Source: Fibrobacter sp. (GTDB lineage Bacteria > Fibrobacterota > Fibrobacteria > Fibrobacterales > Fibrobacteraceae). Taken from it: a stretch of DNA of 64,000 bases. The DNA is taken from the NCBI GenBank assembly GCA_012511955.1, contig JAAZFC010000036.1, forward strand, positions 42,143-106,142. Direction: 5' to 3'. The notes beneath the pieces are model-generated. The model ran no database searches. It worked only from the letters and a program-made list of their open reading frames with translations, and was not told where the DNA came from. Made by a program: the position numbers and the translations under genes. Below, one piece after another: positions 34,795 through 43,350 of the stretch. Numbering within the stretch: the first letter of the stretch is position 1; every line of letters begins with the position of its first letter.

Positions 34795-35611
34795 AAAATC
34801 TAAATTCACAACTTTTATCGCCTTAATTTTAGTGGTTTTGATTGTGGTGGTCAAAATTAAGACTAATAAACAACAAGTACAACGGGATATTTATGTTGCG
34901 CCTCCCCCTAGCACCCAGAGCACCACTCAAGATAGTGCACTTAGCCCCAGCGCAGATGATTTTCGCATAAACGGTGTTTTTCAACCTTGGCAAGAAGCCA
35001 AAATCAGCGCCGAAATCCAAGCCAAAATTGTGCGCATAAATGTAGATGTGGGTAGCTCGGTGCGAGCAGGGCAAGTCTTGGTGCAACAGGATAATTCTTT
35101 GCTCAAGCTCCAACTTCAAGGCGTGCAAACCCAGATAGATGCCTTAGAAAAAGACGCGGAACGTCTGCGCATTTTGCACGAAAGCCAAGCGATTCCCGGG
35201 CACCAATTAGACCAATTAACCCTCAAATTAAAATCGGCGCAAAACCAAAAAGCGGTTTTAGAAGAACAAATCCATAAAACCACCATTCGCGCCCCCTTTG
35301 CCGGAATAATCAGCCACAAAATGGCAGAAATCGGAGCATTTGCCGCCCCTGGTATGCCCTTAGTGCAAATTATAGACATTAGCCAGCTGCGTTTACAAGC
35401 TAGTGTTAGCGAAGCGCATTTAAGTAAATTTAAACTTGGCGATAGTCATAAAATCACCGTAGATGCTTACCCCGAAAGTGAGTTTTCTGGAGAATTGATC
35501 GTCATTAGCCCACGGGCCACCCCCGCCAACCAATTTCCCATGCAGTGGAAGTTCCAAAACCGCGATGCACAACTTAAAGCAGGCATGTTTGCCCAGGTGG
35601 TATTGCCATGA
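34787..35611 (+). CDS. RND efflux periplasmic adaptor (membrane fusion protein)
   Basis: The 274-residue adaptor has an N-terminal TM anchor (about 8-24), then a lipoyl/barrel-sandwich half (ISAEIQAKIVRINVDVGSSVRAGQVLVQQD), an alpha-helical hairpin (about 105-160), the second lipoyl half (KTTIRAPFAGIISHKMAEIGAFAAPGMPLVQIID) and a beta-barrel domain. It is shorter than AcrA (about 370 residues) because the C-terminal membrane-proximal domain is reduced. It bridges the inner-membrane pump and the TolC-like channel. The ATG at 34787 follows a strong GGAGG; upstream in-frame codons would lie inside that site. It overlaps the pump gene by 4 bp (ATGA). Confidence 0.92.
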   Translation: MNKKSKFTTFIALILVVLIVVVKIKTNKQQVQRDIYVAPPPSTQSTTQDSALSPSADDFRINGVFQPWQEAKISAEIQAKIVRINVDVGSSVRAGQVLVQQDNSLLKLQLQGVQTQIDALEKDAERLRILHESQAIPGHQLDQLTLKLKSAQNQKAVLEEQIHKTTIRAPFAGIISHKMAEIGAFAAPGMPLVQIIDISQLRLQASVSEAHLSKFKLGDSHKITVDAYPESEFSGELIVISPRATPANQFPMQWKFQNRDAQLKAGMFAQVVLP

Positions 35612-38600
35612 ATTTAACCAGATTGGCCATAAACCGGCCCTCGCTGATTATTGTTTTATTTAGCATATTCACCTTGGTGGGGATCATTGGCTTTAAAAAT
35701 CTTTCTTATGAGCTAATGCCCGACTTCAACCAACCCGTGGTGGTGATTAAAACCGCTTATCCGGGAGCCAATCCCGACGAAGTTGAGTTTTCGGTGTCCC
35801 AAAGAATAGAAAAAGCTCTTTCCCACCTGGAAGGCGTGGATTATTTGCTCACTAAATCTTTGGCCAATGCTTCGGTGGTCATAGCCCACCTCAATTACGG
35901 CGTGGATTTAGACAATGCCATGCGCGATGCCCAGCGCTATATAGACAATATTCGTCACGAACTCCCCACCGAAGTGCTCAACCCCGTGATGAGTAAGGTT
36001 TCACCCAATGATTTACCCATGATGTCCGCCAGTTTGACCAGTAATTTAGAACCCAAAGTCTTTTACCAACACTTGGAAGATGAAATTCTACCCCAATTGC
36101 AGCAATTGCGTGGAGTGGCAGAAATCACTGTTTTAGGCGCTGTGGAAAGAGAAATCCAAGTGAATATTTCCAATCACAAGCTCAAACACTATGGAATTTC
36201 CCTTTTGCAAGTGGCCGAAGCTATTAATAGAGCTGGTTTAGATGTTCCTGCGGGGAATATTCAAAATATGCAGCATAGTTATGGGATAAAGTTAAACAAT
36301 AAATTCCAAAATCTTCACGATCTTTCCCAAATTCAATTGCCCATTCCCCACCAAGGCACACCGATTTTGCTCCAAGATGTGGCCGAAATCGTTGATGGCA
36401 CTAAAACCATGGAATCTTACAGCCGTTACAATGGTAGCAGTGGCATAGGACTGTTGATAAAAAAGCAAAGCGATGGCAACGCCATTGATGTTTCCCGCCG
36501 TTTACAAAAGAAATTCTCCGAATTAGAGCGACAATATGCCGCCATGGAGCTGAATATTGCCATAAGCGATGACAACTCGCAAAACACCGTAGATGCAGTA
36601 AATTCAGTGGTATTTGACTTGATTTTAGCGGTGATTTTAGTTTCCCTAGTTATGCTATTGTTTTTAGGGAGCTATCGCAACTCTTTGATAGTAATAGTTG
36701 CTATTCCCACTTCATTAATCACCGCATTTGGTGCTATGTGGATTTTAGGTTACACTCTCAACCTAATGACTTTATTGGCCATGTCCCTGGTAATTGGGGT
36801 TTTGGTGGACGATGCCACAGTGATTATCGAAAATATTCAACGCCATTTAGGTATGGGGAAAGACAAGGTCGCCGCAGCCTACGAAGGTCGCATGGAAATC
36901 GGATTTTCAGCACTTTCTATCACTTTGGTAGATGTGGTGGTTTTTGTGCCTATTTTGTTTTTACAAGTGTTTGTGGCCGATATGCTCAAACAGTTTTCGG
37001 TAGTGGTAATTGTAACAGTTTTGACCAGTTTATTAGTGAGCTTTACCCTGACCCCCTTTATGGCCTCGCGCATGGGAGCTAAAACAGAATTAAAAGGAAA
37101 TAATATTTTTAACAGGATATTGCGAGGATTTGCCCATTACTTAGAAAAGCTTATCCAAGTTTATACCAACGCTTTGCAATGGGTTTTAGCCCATCCCAAA
37201 TCATTTTTGCTCATAGTTTTGCTCTTATTTATGAGCACGGCAGCGGTGATGAAGCAAAATATTATCGGACCTGAATTAATGGCCACTGGAGACCAAGGCA
37301 AGTTTAACATGAATTTAGAGTTTGCCAAAGATGCTTCATTGTCTTATAACAATGATATTACCGCTCAGATTGAAGAACAAATTCTAAAAAACGATGCAGT
37401 TGCTACCGTTTTTAGCAATATTGGCGGACCCAGTGCAGGTATAGGAAGCTTAGGCGTGGGTGTAGAATATGTTAGCGAACTCACCATTCAACTTAAAGAC
37501 AAAAAGGAAACCGGCATCGCTAGTACTGACAGATTTATGCGAGATTTACGCACAGAATTGCAAAAAAACTTTCCCCAAGTGAATTTTGCGGTGAATTTAT
37601 TGGGCTTGGTTCCCAAATCTGCGCCCATCGAAATCACCCTGAGCGGTGCAGATTTAGACCACTTGTATAGCACTGCCGAAAGTCTGCGTCAAGTGATTGC
37701 CACTATTCCCGGAGCCGACAATGCGCGACTATCCGTGGAACAAGGCGCCCCCGAACTGCAGGTAATTCCCCAAAATGACAAAATGCAACGCTTAGGGTTA
37801 AACTCCGCCTGGGTGGGCATGAATCTCAGAGCAGCTTTTGCGGGTTTAGACCAGGCTACTTTTACGGAAAACGGCTATGAACACCCCATCAGAGTGCAAT
37901 TAAGCGACTTAGATCGCAACTCTGTGCATAGTTTAAGCCAATTAACTGTGGTGAATCCCCAAGGATTAGCCTTAGAACTAGGACAATTTGCAGAAATAGT
38001 TCCCGACTTTGCCCCTACCTTACTAGAGCGCAAAGACCGGCAAAATGCCATTACCATCACCGCCAATACCTTGGGCAGACCTTCGGGTTCCGTGGCCAGC
38101 GATGTGGTAAAACACTTAAAAAAGAATCCTTTACCTGCAGGAATTGAAATGACTTGGGGCGGAGATATTAAAATGCAAAATCAAAACTTTAGCGCTCTGG
38201 GTTCTGTGCTATTTATCTCCTTTATTTTGATTTATTTGATTTTAGTAGCGCTCTACGACAACTATATATTCCCCTTAGTGGCGCTATTGGCTATTCCCAC
38301 CGCAGTAATTGGTGCACTGTGGGCTTTAAACCTATCCGTTACCAACCTCAGTGTATTTGCGCTTTTAGGTATGATTATGCTTATGGGTTTAGTAACCAAA
38401 AACTCAATTTTAATTGTGGATTTTTCTAATCAACTGCGCCGCAATGGGGTGGAGTTGAAAACCGCTGTGGTTCAAGCAGCCAGCGGCCGGTTGCGCCCCA
38501 TTTTAATGACCACTATTTCCATGGTGGTGGGGCTATTGCCCATTGCCCTGGGAACTGGCACCTCTGCCGAATGGAAAAACGGCCTCGCTTGGGTGCTAAT

Positions 38601-38685
38601 TGGCGGTTTACTATCCTCTTTAATGCTCACGGTATTTCTCGTGCCTTTGGCCTACCAGAAAGTCGCTCAACTATTAAAAAGATAG
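35608..38685 (+). CDS. RND-family multidrug efflux pump (AcrB/HAE-1 type)
   Basis: The 1025-residue inner-membrane transporter has the two-fold RND plan: TM1 (SLIIVLFSIFTLVGIIGF), a large periplasmic loop, six TM helices, then the same again. The proton-relay region is GVLVDDATVIIENIQRH in TM4 (two acidic residues) with Lys at the matching place in TM10 (MLMGLVTKNSILIVDFSNQLRRNG). Start and length fit HAE-1 family proton-driven exporters. It works with the adaptor and channel encoded upstream, and the four genes look like one transcript under TetR control. Substrates are probably amphiphilic toxic compounds; the exact range cannot be read from sequence. Confidence 0.95.
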   Translation: MNLTRLAINRPSLIIVLFSIFTLVGIIGFKNLSYELMPDFNQPVVVIKTAYPGANPDEVEFSVSQRIEKALSHLEGVDYLLTKSLANASVVIAHLNYGVDLDNAMRDAQRYIDNIRHELPTEVLNPVMSKVSPNDLPMMSASLTSNLEPKVFYQHLEDEILPQLQQLRGVAEITVLGAVEREIQVNISNHKLKHYGISLLQVAEAINRAGLDVPAGNIQNMQHSYGIKLNNKFQNLHDLSQIQLPIPHQGTPILLQDVAEIVDGTKTMESYSRYNGSSGIGLLIKKQSDGNAIDVSRRLQKKFSELERQYAAMELNIAISDDNSQNTVDAVNSVVFDLILAVILVSLVMLLFLGSYRNSLIVIVAIPTSLITAFGAMWILGYTLNLMTLLAMSLVIGVLVDDATVIIENIQRHLGMGKDKVAAAYEGRMEIGFSALSITLVDVVVFVPILFLQVFVADMLKQFSVVVIVTVLTSLLVSFTLTPFMASRMGAKTELKGNNIFNRILRGFAHYLEKLIQVYTNALQWVLAHPKSFLLIVLLLFMSTAAVMKQNIIGPELMATGDQGKFNMNLEFAKDASLSYNNDITAQIEEQILKNDAVATVFSNIGGPSAGIGSLGVGVEYVSELTIQLKDKKETGIASTDRFMRDLRTELQKNFPQVNFAVNLLGLVPKSAPIEITLSGADLDHLYSTAESLRQVIATIPGADNARLSVEQGAPELQVIPQNDKMQRLGLNSAWVGMNLRAAFAGLDQATFTENGYEHPIRVQLSDLDRNSVHSLSQLTVVNPQGLALELGQFAEIVPDFAPTLLERKDRQNAITITANTLGRPSGSVASDVVKHLKKNPLPAGIEMTWGGDIKMQNQNFSALGSVLFISFILIYLILVALYDNYIFPLVALLAIPTAVIGALWALNLSVTNLSVFALLGMIMLMGLVTKNSILIVDFSNQLRRNGVELKTAVVQAASGRLRPILMTTISMVVGLLPIALGTGTSAEWKNGLAWVLIGGLLSSLMLTVFLVPLAYQKVAQLLKR

Positions 38686-38696
38686 CTAGTAACTTA

Positions 38697-38725
38697 TTGA
38701 CAAATGAAAAATAAAGTCCTACAAT
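38697..38725 (+). promoter_or_regulatory. Sigma70-type promoter of the paralogous envelope-protein pair
   Basis: TTGACA (38697-38702) and TACAAT (38720-38725) are separated by 17 bp, giving a predicted start near 38732, 22 nt before the ATG at 38754. Confidence 0.75.
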
Positions 38726-38753
38726 GTATGCTATAAACCACCAAAGGAATATC

Positions 38754-39917
38754 ATGAAAAAAATCTTTGCCCTTTCACTAACTTTAGTTGCACTTGTCAT
38801 GGCCAATTCTCTTTCTGACAGCTACGACTACGACTATGAATACGATGATGAAAGCTACGATTCCGAAGAAAGCTTCTATTCCGAAGAAGGGAACATGGAC
38901 TCCCTTAAACAACTAGCCGAACAGGTTTACATAGAAGAAAAAATCAGCAAAGCGCTTGACCATAAACTTGTAGATGACGAGCCATATTACACTCAGCTTT
39001 ATTACCGCCTTTTAGCAGGTGGCTATTTCAGCTTAGATTACGATTTCGCTATTCTACTTGGAGCAAATGTTGAATACCATCCCAAAGAAAACATAGCAGT
39101 ACACGGTATTTATAACCGCGGCATTGTGCCATTATTATTACCCATTGAAATTCCCAGTTCATATAATGACCCTGTAGCGGGCTGGATAGAATTACCTTTT
39201 GCTAGACCTGATTACAAGCCTTATTACCAAAACATTGAACTTGGTGGAACTTATTTCTTTTCTCAAGAAAGAGCCCAAGTTGTACAACCACAAATATATA
39301 GAGCTAATCGCATGCTAAGTACTCCCGATGCAAATGTGACTAAATTATCATATTTTGAGCACAAAGTAACCATTGAACAATCCTATGGAGCACGAGCAGG
39401 TTTGATCATGCACAATAGTCCAGTTTACCCAAAATCCGGCGTTGATGATATTATGGTTGGAATTAACCCCGAAACAGGTGCGATGCTTACACTTGATGAT
39501 ATATCCATTCATTCAACAAACATGCTACAAACCCAAGGCTGGACTACTGAAACTATAATAAGCGGTTATTTGGGAATTGCGCGCTTGTTGCGCCAAGGTT
39601 CTGCTATTGAAGCCACTGAGCGCAAACACGACACAAAATACACTGTGGAAGGTTATCGCACTAATTTAATTTATGCGGACTTGATGTTTGCCGCATCTAA
39701 ATCCTTAGAAAGCGTAAATTATTATGACTTTAACTATAATTTTTCCCATGGCAAGCTAAGGGGACAAGTTGGTGGTAGTGTAATTGGATTTCGGATAGGT
39801 TATGTCACCCATACTAAAAAAGGCATAGGTTTTCCCTACAGTGCAGAGATTGGTAAAAGACCTGGCACTGAAGACTTCTATGCTGAACTAAAAGTTGGTA
39901 TAGGTGGTGTTCTTTAA
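38754..39917 (+). CDS. Exported envelope protein, unknown, paralog 1 of a tandem pair
   Basis: The 387-residue product starts MKKIFALSLTLVALVMANS, a Sec signal peptide. AAAGGAAT lies before the ATG. Right after the signal comes a striking Asp/Glu/Tyr/Ser stretch (about 20-48). The rest is rich in alternating polar/aromatic strands, for example LYYRLLAGGYFSLDYDFAILLGANVEYHP and LIYADLMFAASKSLESVNYYDF. It ends in AELKVGIGGVL, with an overall look of an outer-membrane beta-barrel. The next gene encodes a relative sharing RAG...GVD...P-G, W-T-E-T-GYLG-LLRQ and the ELK-GIGGVL end. No named family was recognised. It is driven by a strong consensus promoter. Confidence 0.7.
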   Translation: MKKIFALSLTLVALVMANSLSDSYDYDYEYDDESYDSEESFYSEEGNMDSLKQLAEQVYIEEKISKALDHKLVDDEPYYTQLYYRLLAGGYFSLDYDFAILLGANVEYHPKENIAVHGIYNRGIVPLLLPIEIPSSYNDPVAGWIELPFARPDYKPYYQNIELGGTYFFSQERAQVVQPQIYRANRMLSTPDANVTKLSYFEHKVTIEQSYGARAGLIMHNSPVYPKSGVDDIMVGINPETGAMLTLDDISIHSTNMLQTQGWTTETIISGYLGIARLLRQGSAIEATERKHDTKYTVEGYRTNLIYADLMFAASKSLESVNYYDFNYNFSHGKLRGQVGGSVIGFRIGYVTHTKKGIGFPYSAEIGKRPGTEDFYAELKVGIGGVL

Positions 39918-39947
39918 TTTTTTAAAAACACAACCTTGAATTGTCTA

Positions 39948-39967
39948 AATTTCATTTATATGAAATT
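39948..39967. repeat. Perfect 8-4-8 palindrome between the paralogs
   Basis: Arms AATTTCAT and ATGAAATT flank TTAT, ending 13 nt before the ATG at 39981. It could be a leader hairpin hiding the weak ribosome site, or an operator. It has no T-run for termination. Confidence 0.45.
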
Positions 39968-39980
39968 CAAAGAAATCACA

Positions 39981-40943
39981 ATGAAAAACATGCTTATCGC
40001 CATTTTTTGTTTAGCGATAGTTGCATTAGGTCAAGAACAGCTTGATAGCACAAAACAAGAATTTGAAATCGAAGTAGATGACACTCTTTCTCCTAAATTT
40101 TCTTATAGTGTATTTGCTCTAACTAGCACTATTACCCCTATTATTTCAAATCATAGAACAGAAGGTGACTTAGTTTTTGGTGCAGGTGCTAAAATCGGCT
40201 ACTCTCCTACAAGTAAAATTAGCCTAGTTGCAGAATACATGTACAATTTTGTTACTATCAATAAATATCAAAAAGCTTACTCCCAAAAGCTAGAGCTGGG
40301 CACTAAACTCGTGTTTTTTGAAGGGCTTAAGCAAACTAAAAAAAGTGTAACTTATCAAAAATTAGAACACACTGCTAATGCTTTTTTAATTCAGTACCTG
40401 TATAGCACGCAAAGATTCATAGGCGCTCGAGCAGGATTTTTGGTTCAGAATATCCCTATTTCATATAAAAATGGGGTTGATAATTATATACATGGCACGC
40501 ACCCTGCAGGTTATGAAATAGAACTGCGAGAAAACCTTACTAACAATTCCCATAAATATGTTAAAGAATGGACCATGGAAAACACCTTAAATGGATATTT
40601 AGGCTTATCTGTTCTAATGCGGCAAAGCCCTTTGATTAAATTTGACGAGATAGAAAACAGCAAAGTTCAAGCATCTTATTATAAAAACATTGAAGTTTAC
40701 ATAGATCTAATGTTTTGCGCATACAAATCCATAAGAGAACTAAGTTATTTGCATAACAAATACGCCTTTAACTATGGTGATCAACCTGGGCAAATCCCAG
40801 CTGCAGACTGGGGTTTCCGAATAGGGTCCGATTATTTCAACTCAAAGCGATTTAGCTTTCCTTTTGGTGCTGAAATAGCCATATTTCCAGGCAAAAAAAA
40901 CATATATCATGAACTAAAAATTGGTTTGGGTGGTGTACTGTAA
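39981..40943 (+). CDS. Exported envelope protein, unknown, paralog 2 of a tandem pair
   Basis: The 320-residue product starts MKNMLIAIFCLAIVALGQ, a signal peptide that decides the ATG at 39981; two upstream in-frame starts would bury it. It aligns with paralog 1 along most of its length: GAGAKIGYSPTSKISLVAEYMYNF, RAGFLVQNIPISYKNGVDNY, WTMENTLNGYLGLSVLMRQ, VYIDLMFCAYKSI and the C-terminal ELKIGLGGVL. The acidic Tyr-rich insert of paralog 1 is missing. A beta-barrel-like membrane location is inferred from strand pattern and the terminal strand. The gap to paralog 1 is 63 bp, so the genes are probably cotranscribed after a tandem duplication. Confidence 0.7.
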   Translation: MKNMLIAIFCLAIVALGQEQLDSTKQEFEIEVDDTLSPKFSYSVFALTSTITPIISNHRTEGDLVFGAGAKIGYSPTSKISLVAEYMYNFVTINKYQKAYSQKLELGTKLVFFEGLKQTKKSVTYQKLEHTANAFLIQYLYSTQRFIGARAGFLVQNIPISYKNGVDNYIHGTHPAGYEIELRENLTNNSHKYVKEWTMENTLNGYLGLSVLMRQSPLIKFDEIENSKVQASYYKNIEVYIDLMFCAYKSIRELSYLHNKYAFNYGDQPGQIPAADWGFRIGSDYFNSKRFSFPFGAEIAIFPGKKNIYHELKIGLGGVL

Positions 40944-41024
40944 TATTTTTGATATAATCAAATAGTTCTAAATAATATTATTTTTGACCCAATTATTTAA
41001 ATTGGTGAAAATTTGGAATAATCT

Positions 41025-42398
41025 ATGATAGATAAGACAATTAAACTTCTTTCAACAGCTTTTTTTGTAATAGTCTTTGCCATAAGCATGGCTACTTTTG
41101 CATTAATCAAATCCTCTCCACAAATAGCTCTAGAGTTTTTAATAAAGAATGAACACTATTATGCAATAAAGCTACTTTTGAAAATAAATATCGACCCCAA
41201 CAAGTCCGATCATAACGGCACAACAGCTCTGCACTTAGCTACCAAAAAGGAAAATTACAATATTATTAAAGCGTTGCTTGAAAGCGATGAAATTGATATA
41301 GACCAAATAGATAGAGAAAATAACACCGCCTTACATTTTGCTGCCAAACATGACAACTATAATATTTGTAAATTACTGATAGAAGAAGGCGCTTCTGTTA
41401 ATGAACAAGATAAAGACGGCTATACCCCCTTGCACTTCGCCACTCAAAAAGGGGATTTTGATTTAGTAAGGCTTTTTATTCAACATAAGGCGAATGTCAA
41501 TATCAAAGACAAATACGGCAATACTGCTTTGCACCTGGCTTTAAAGCACAACAATTTTGATTTAATAAAACTCATTGTACAAAATGGAGCCGATGTAAAC
41601 GCCAAAGGCAAACAAAACAACACGCCCTTGCACGATGCTGCCAAACAGGGTAATTTAAACATTGTGCATTTGCTCACTGAAAACGGCGCCACCGTAGACT
41701 TCGAAGACATGGATGGAAGCACCCCTTTGCATTATGCCACCAAAGAGGGAAACTTTGACATAGCTAGATTACTTGTGCAAAAGGATGCAAATGTTAATGC
41801 CAAAGACAAATATGGTAACACAGCTTTACATTTTGCTATGAAAAATGACAATCTCGACCTAATAAGATTATTAATACTCAACAATGCTGATGTTAATGCT
41901 AAAGATCAAATAGACAACACGCCCCTACATTACGCTGTTCAGCAAAAATTCTTTTATGTTGCTAAGCTTATTATAGAACATGACGCCGATGTAAACGCAA
42001 AAGACAAAGACGACACCACTCCATTGCATTACGCCACCCAGGCCAACCAGTTGGAGCTGATGAACTTATTGATACAAAATGGTGCAAATATCAACGCCAA
42101 AGACAAACAAAACTTTAGTCCTTTAGACTACGCAATTCAAAAAAACTTTAGTGAAGCAACTGAAACTTTAATGCTTAAGGGTGCCGTTCCAGATAAGCAC
42201 AACAATTCAGCTATAAAGCTGTTTCACAATGCTATTTCCACCAACAACTTTAAGTTAGTTAAGCTGTTTATTAAGCATAACTTTGATGTTGATGACGCTG
42301 CTATAAATCTAGCTGCTCGGCAAAAAAACAAATCCATACACACATATTTAAAGCAAACTCGACAGGCCAGTACCGCTGCTTGGCATTCTCGCTATTAG
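41025..42398 (+). CDS. Membrane-anchored or exported ankyrin-repeat protein (1)
   Basis: The 457-residue product has an N-terminal hydrophobic helix (KLLSTAFFVIVFAISMATFALI, about 7-28) without a clear cleavage site, so it may be anchored. About eleven ankyrin repeats of 33 residues then follow from residue 30, with the consensus G-TALHLA-K--N--I---L-E-GADVNAKDK. Examples are GYTPLHFATQKGDFDLVRLFIQHKANVNIKDK and NTPLHYAVQQKFFYVAKLIIEHDADVNAKDK. Late repeats are degenerate. Ankyrin repeats bind proteins; the partner is unknown. A second, similar gene begins 17 bp downstream. Nothing marks it as a host-directed effector. Confidence 0.87.
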   Translation: MIDKTIKLLSTAFFVIVFAISMATFALIKSSPQIALEFLIKNEHYYAIKLLLKINIDPNKSDHNGTTALHLATKKENYNIIKALLESDEIDIDQIDRENNTALHFAAKHDNYNICKLLIEEGASVNEQDKDGYTPLHFATQKGDFDLVRLFIQHKANVNIKDKYGNTALHLALKHNNFDLIKLIVQNGADVNAKGKQNNTPLHDAAKQGNLNIVHLLTENGATVDFEDMDGSTPLHYATKEGNFDIARLLVQKDANVNAKDKYGNTALHFAMKNDNLDLIRLLILNNADVNAKDQIDNTPLHYAVQQKFFYVAKLIIEHDADVNAKDKDDTTPLHYATQANQLELMNLLIQNGANINAKDKQNFSPLDYAIQKNFSEATETLMLKGAVPDKHNNSAIKLFHNAISTNNFKLVKLFIKHNFDVDDAAINLAARQKNKSIHTYLKQTRQASTAAWHSRY

Positions 42399-42415
42399 TT
42401 CTAAGTTTTCATACT

Positions 42416-43291
42416 ATGAATTTTAATCATATTTTAGGATCAATTTCAACGCAAGCTTACACTGTTGTATTAGCAGTGCTTTTAAGCACTGCTAATGCCT
42501 TTGCGGCTTCTCACATACACAAAGCTGCTAGCAATGGAGATTTGGAATACCTGCAAAGCGCATTAGAAATGGGTGCTAATGTCAATGAGTTAAATCCCGA
42601 AGGAGCCACTCCCCTACATCAAGCGGTTTTTAATGGACACTTTAATACCGTAAAAATACTTATTCGCAATCGAGCCAACATCAATGCTAAGGATATTAAA
42701 GATTGGACGCCGCTTCATGTTGCGATTAAACAAAATAATATAGGTCTAACTAAGCTCCTTTTACACTACAATTCTAAGGTAAATGTTCAAAACTCTGATG
42801 AACAAAGCCCTTTGCACTTGGCTATCGAAAGTAAAAACATTGATATAGTAAAGCTCTTGCTTAAAAACCAAGCTGATTTGAACATGAAAAATTCCGAAGG
42901 TAAAACTCCTTTGCATATTGCTGTTTCCAAACGAAACCCAGAAATAACCAAGCTCTTATTAGAAAATTATGCAGACCCCAACTCAAAAGATACCAGTAGT
43001 TGGGCACCTTTACACTATGCTGCTAGCCAACAAGAAACAACCATGGCAAGATTATTGCTTGCCCATAGAGTTGACCTAAATATTCAAGACAAACAAGGAA
43101 TGACCCCTTTACATTTTGCTGTTTATAAAAATAACTATGCAATGACTAAACTTCTACTAGAAAATGAAGCCTACATTGATATTGCAAACAACTCCGATGA
43201 AACACCCCTCGATTTAGCAATCAAGTTAAACTACATACCTTTAGCTAATCTGATTAAAAAACATAGCTATGAAGATGAGATTAAATACTAA
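42416..43291 (+). CDS. Exported ankyrin-repeat protein (2)
   Basis: The 291-residue product has an N-terminal signal-like segment (YTVVLAVLLSTANAFAASHI) with probable cleavage after AFA, then about seven ankyrin repeats covering nearly all of the mature protein. Examples are GATPLHQAVFNGHFNTVKILIRNRANINAKDI and GKTPLHIAVSKRNPEITKLLLENYADPNSKDT. A TTG at 42380 is an in-frame alternative start, but the ATG at 42416 gives a better signal peptide. It is placed 17 bp after the first ankyrin gene, so the two are cotranscribed duplicates that have diverged. Likely a periplasmic protein-binding role. Confidence 0.85.
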   Translation: MNFNHILGSISTQAYTVVLAVLLSTANAFAASHIHKAASNGDLEYLQSALEMGANVNELNPEGATPLHQAVFNGHFNTVKILIRNRANINAKDIKDWTPLHVAIKQNNIGLTKLLLHYNSKVNVQNSDEQSPLHLAIESKNIDIVKLLLKNQADLNMKNSEGKTPLHIAVSKRNPEITKLLLENYADPNSKDTSSWAPLHYAASQQETTMARLLLAHRVDLNIQDKQGMTPLHFAVYKNNYAMTKLLLENEAYIDIANNSDETPLDLAIKLNYIPLANLIKKHSYEDEIKY

Positions 43292-43322
43292 AAAAATTCC
43301 CCCAGCCTTCGCTAGGGGAATT
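43290..43322 (-). terminator. Terminator between the ankyrin genes and a pectate-lyase gene
   Basis: On the minus strand, AATTCCCC-TAGC-(GAAG)-GCTG-GGGGAATT is followed by TTTTTAG. It serves the lyase gene ending at 43351. The hairpin starts within 4 bp of the ankyrin stop codon on the plus strand but has no T-run there, so it may help stop both transcripts. Confidence 0.7.
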
Positions 43323-43350
43323 AATGTGTTGGTAGGGTAAAATAAGAATT

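Noticed and set aside
40989..41005. CCAATT-N5-AATTGG inverted repeat before the first ankyrin gene
   Set aside because: It is very AT-rich with no T-run and no partner copy, so chance is a reasonable explanation.
41025..43291. Ankyrin proteins as host-directed effectors
   Set aside because: Both have standard export or anchor segments and no secretion-system genes or eukaryotic-type domains are nearby; a periplasmic role is simpler.
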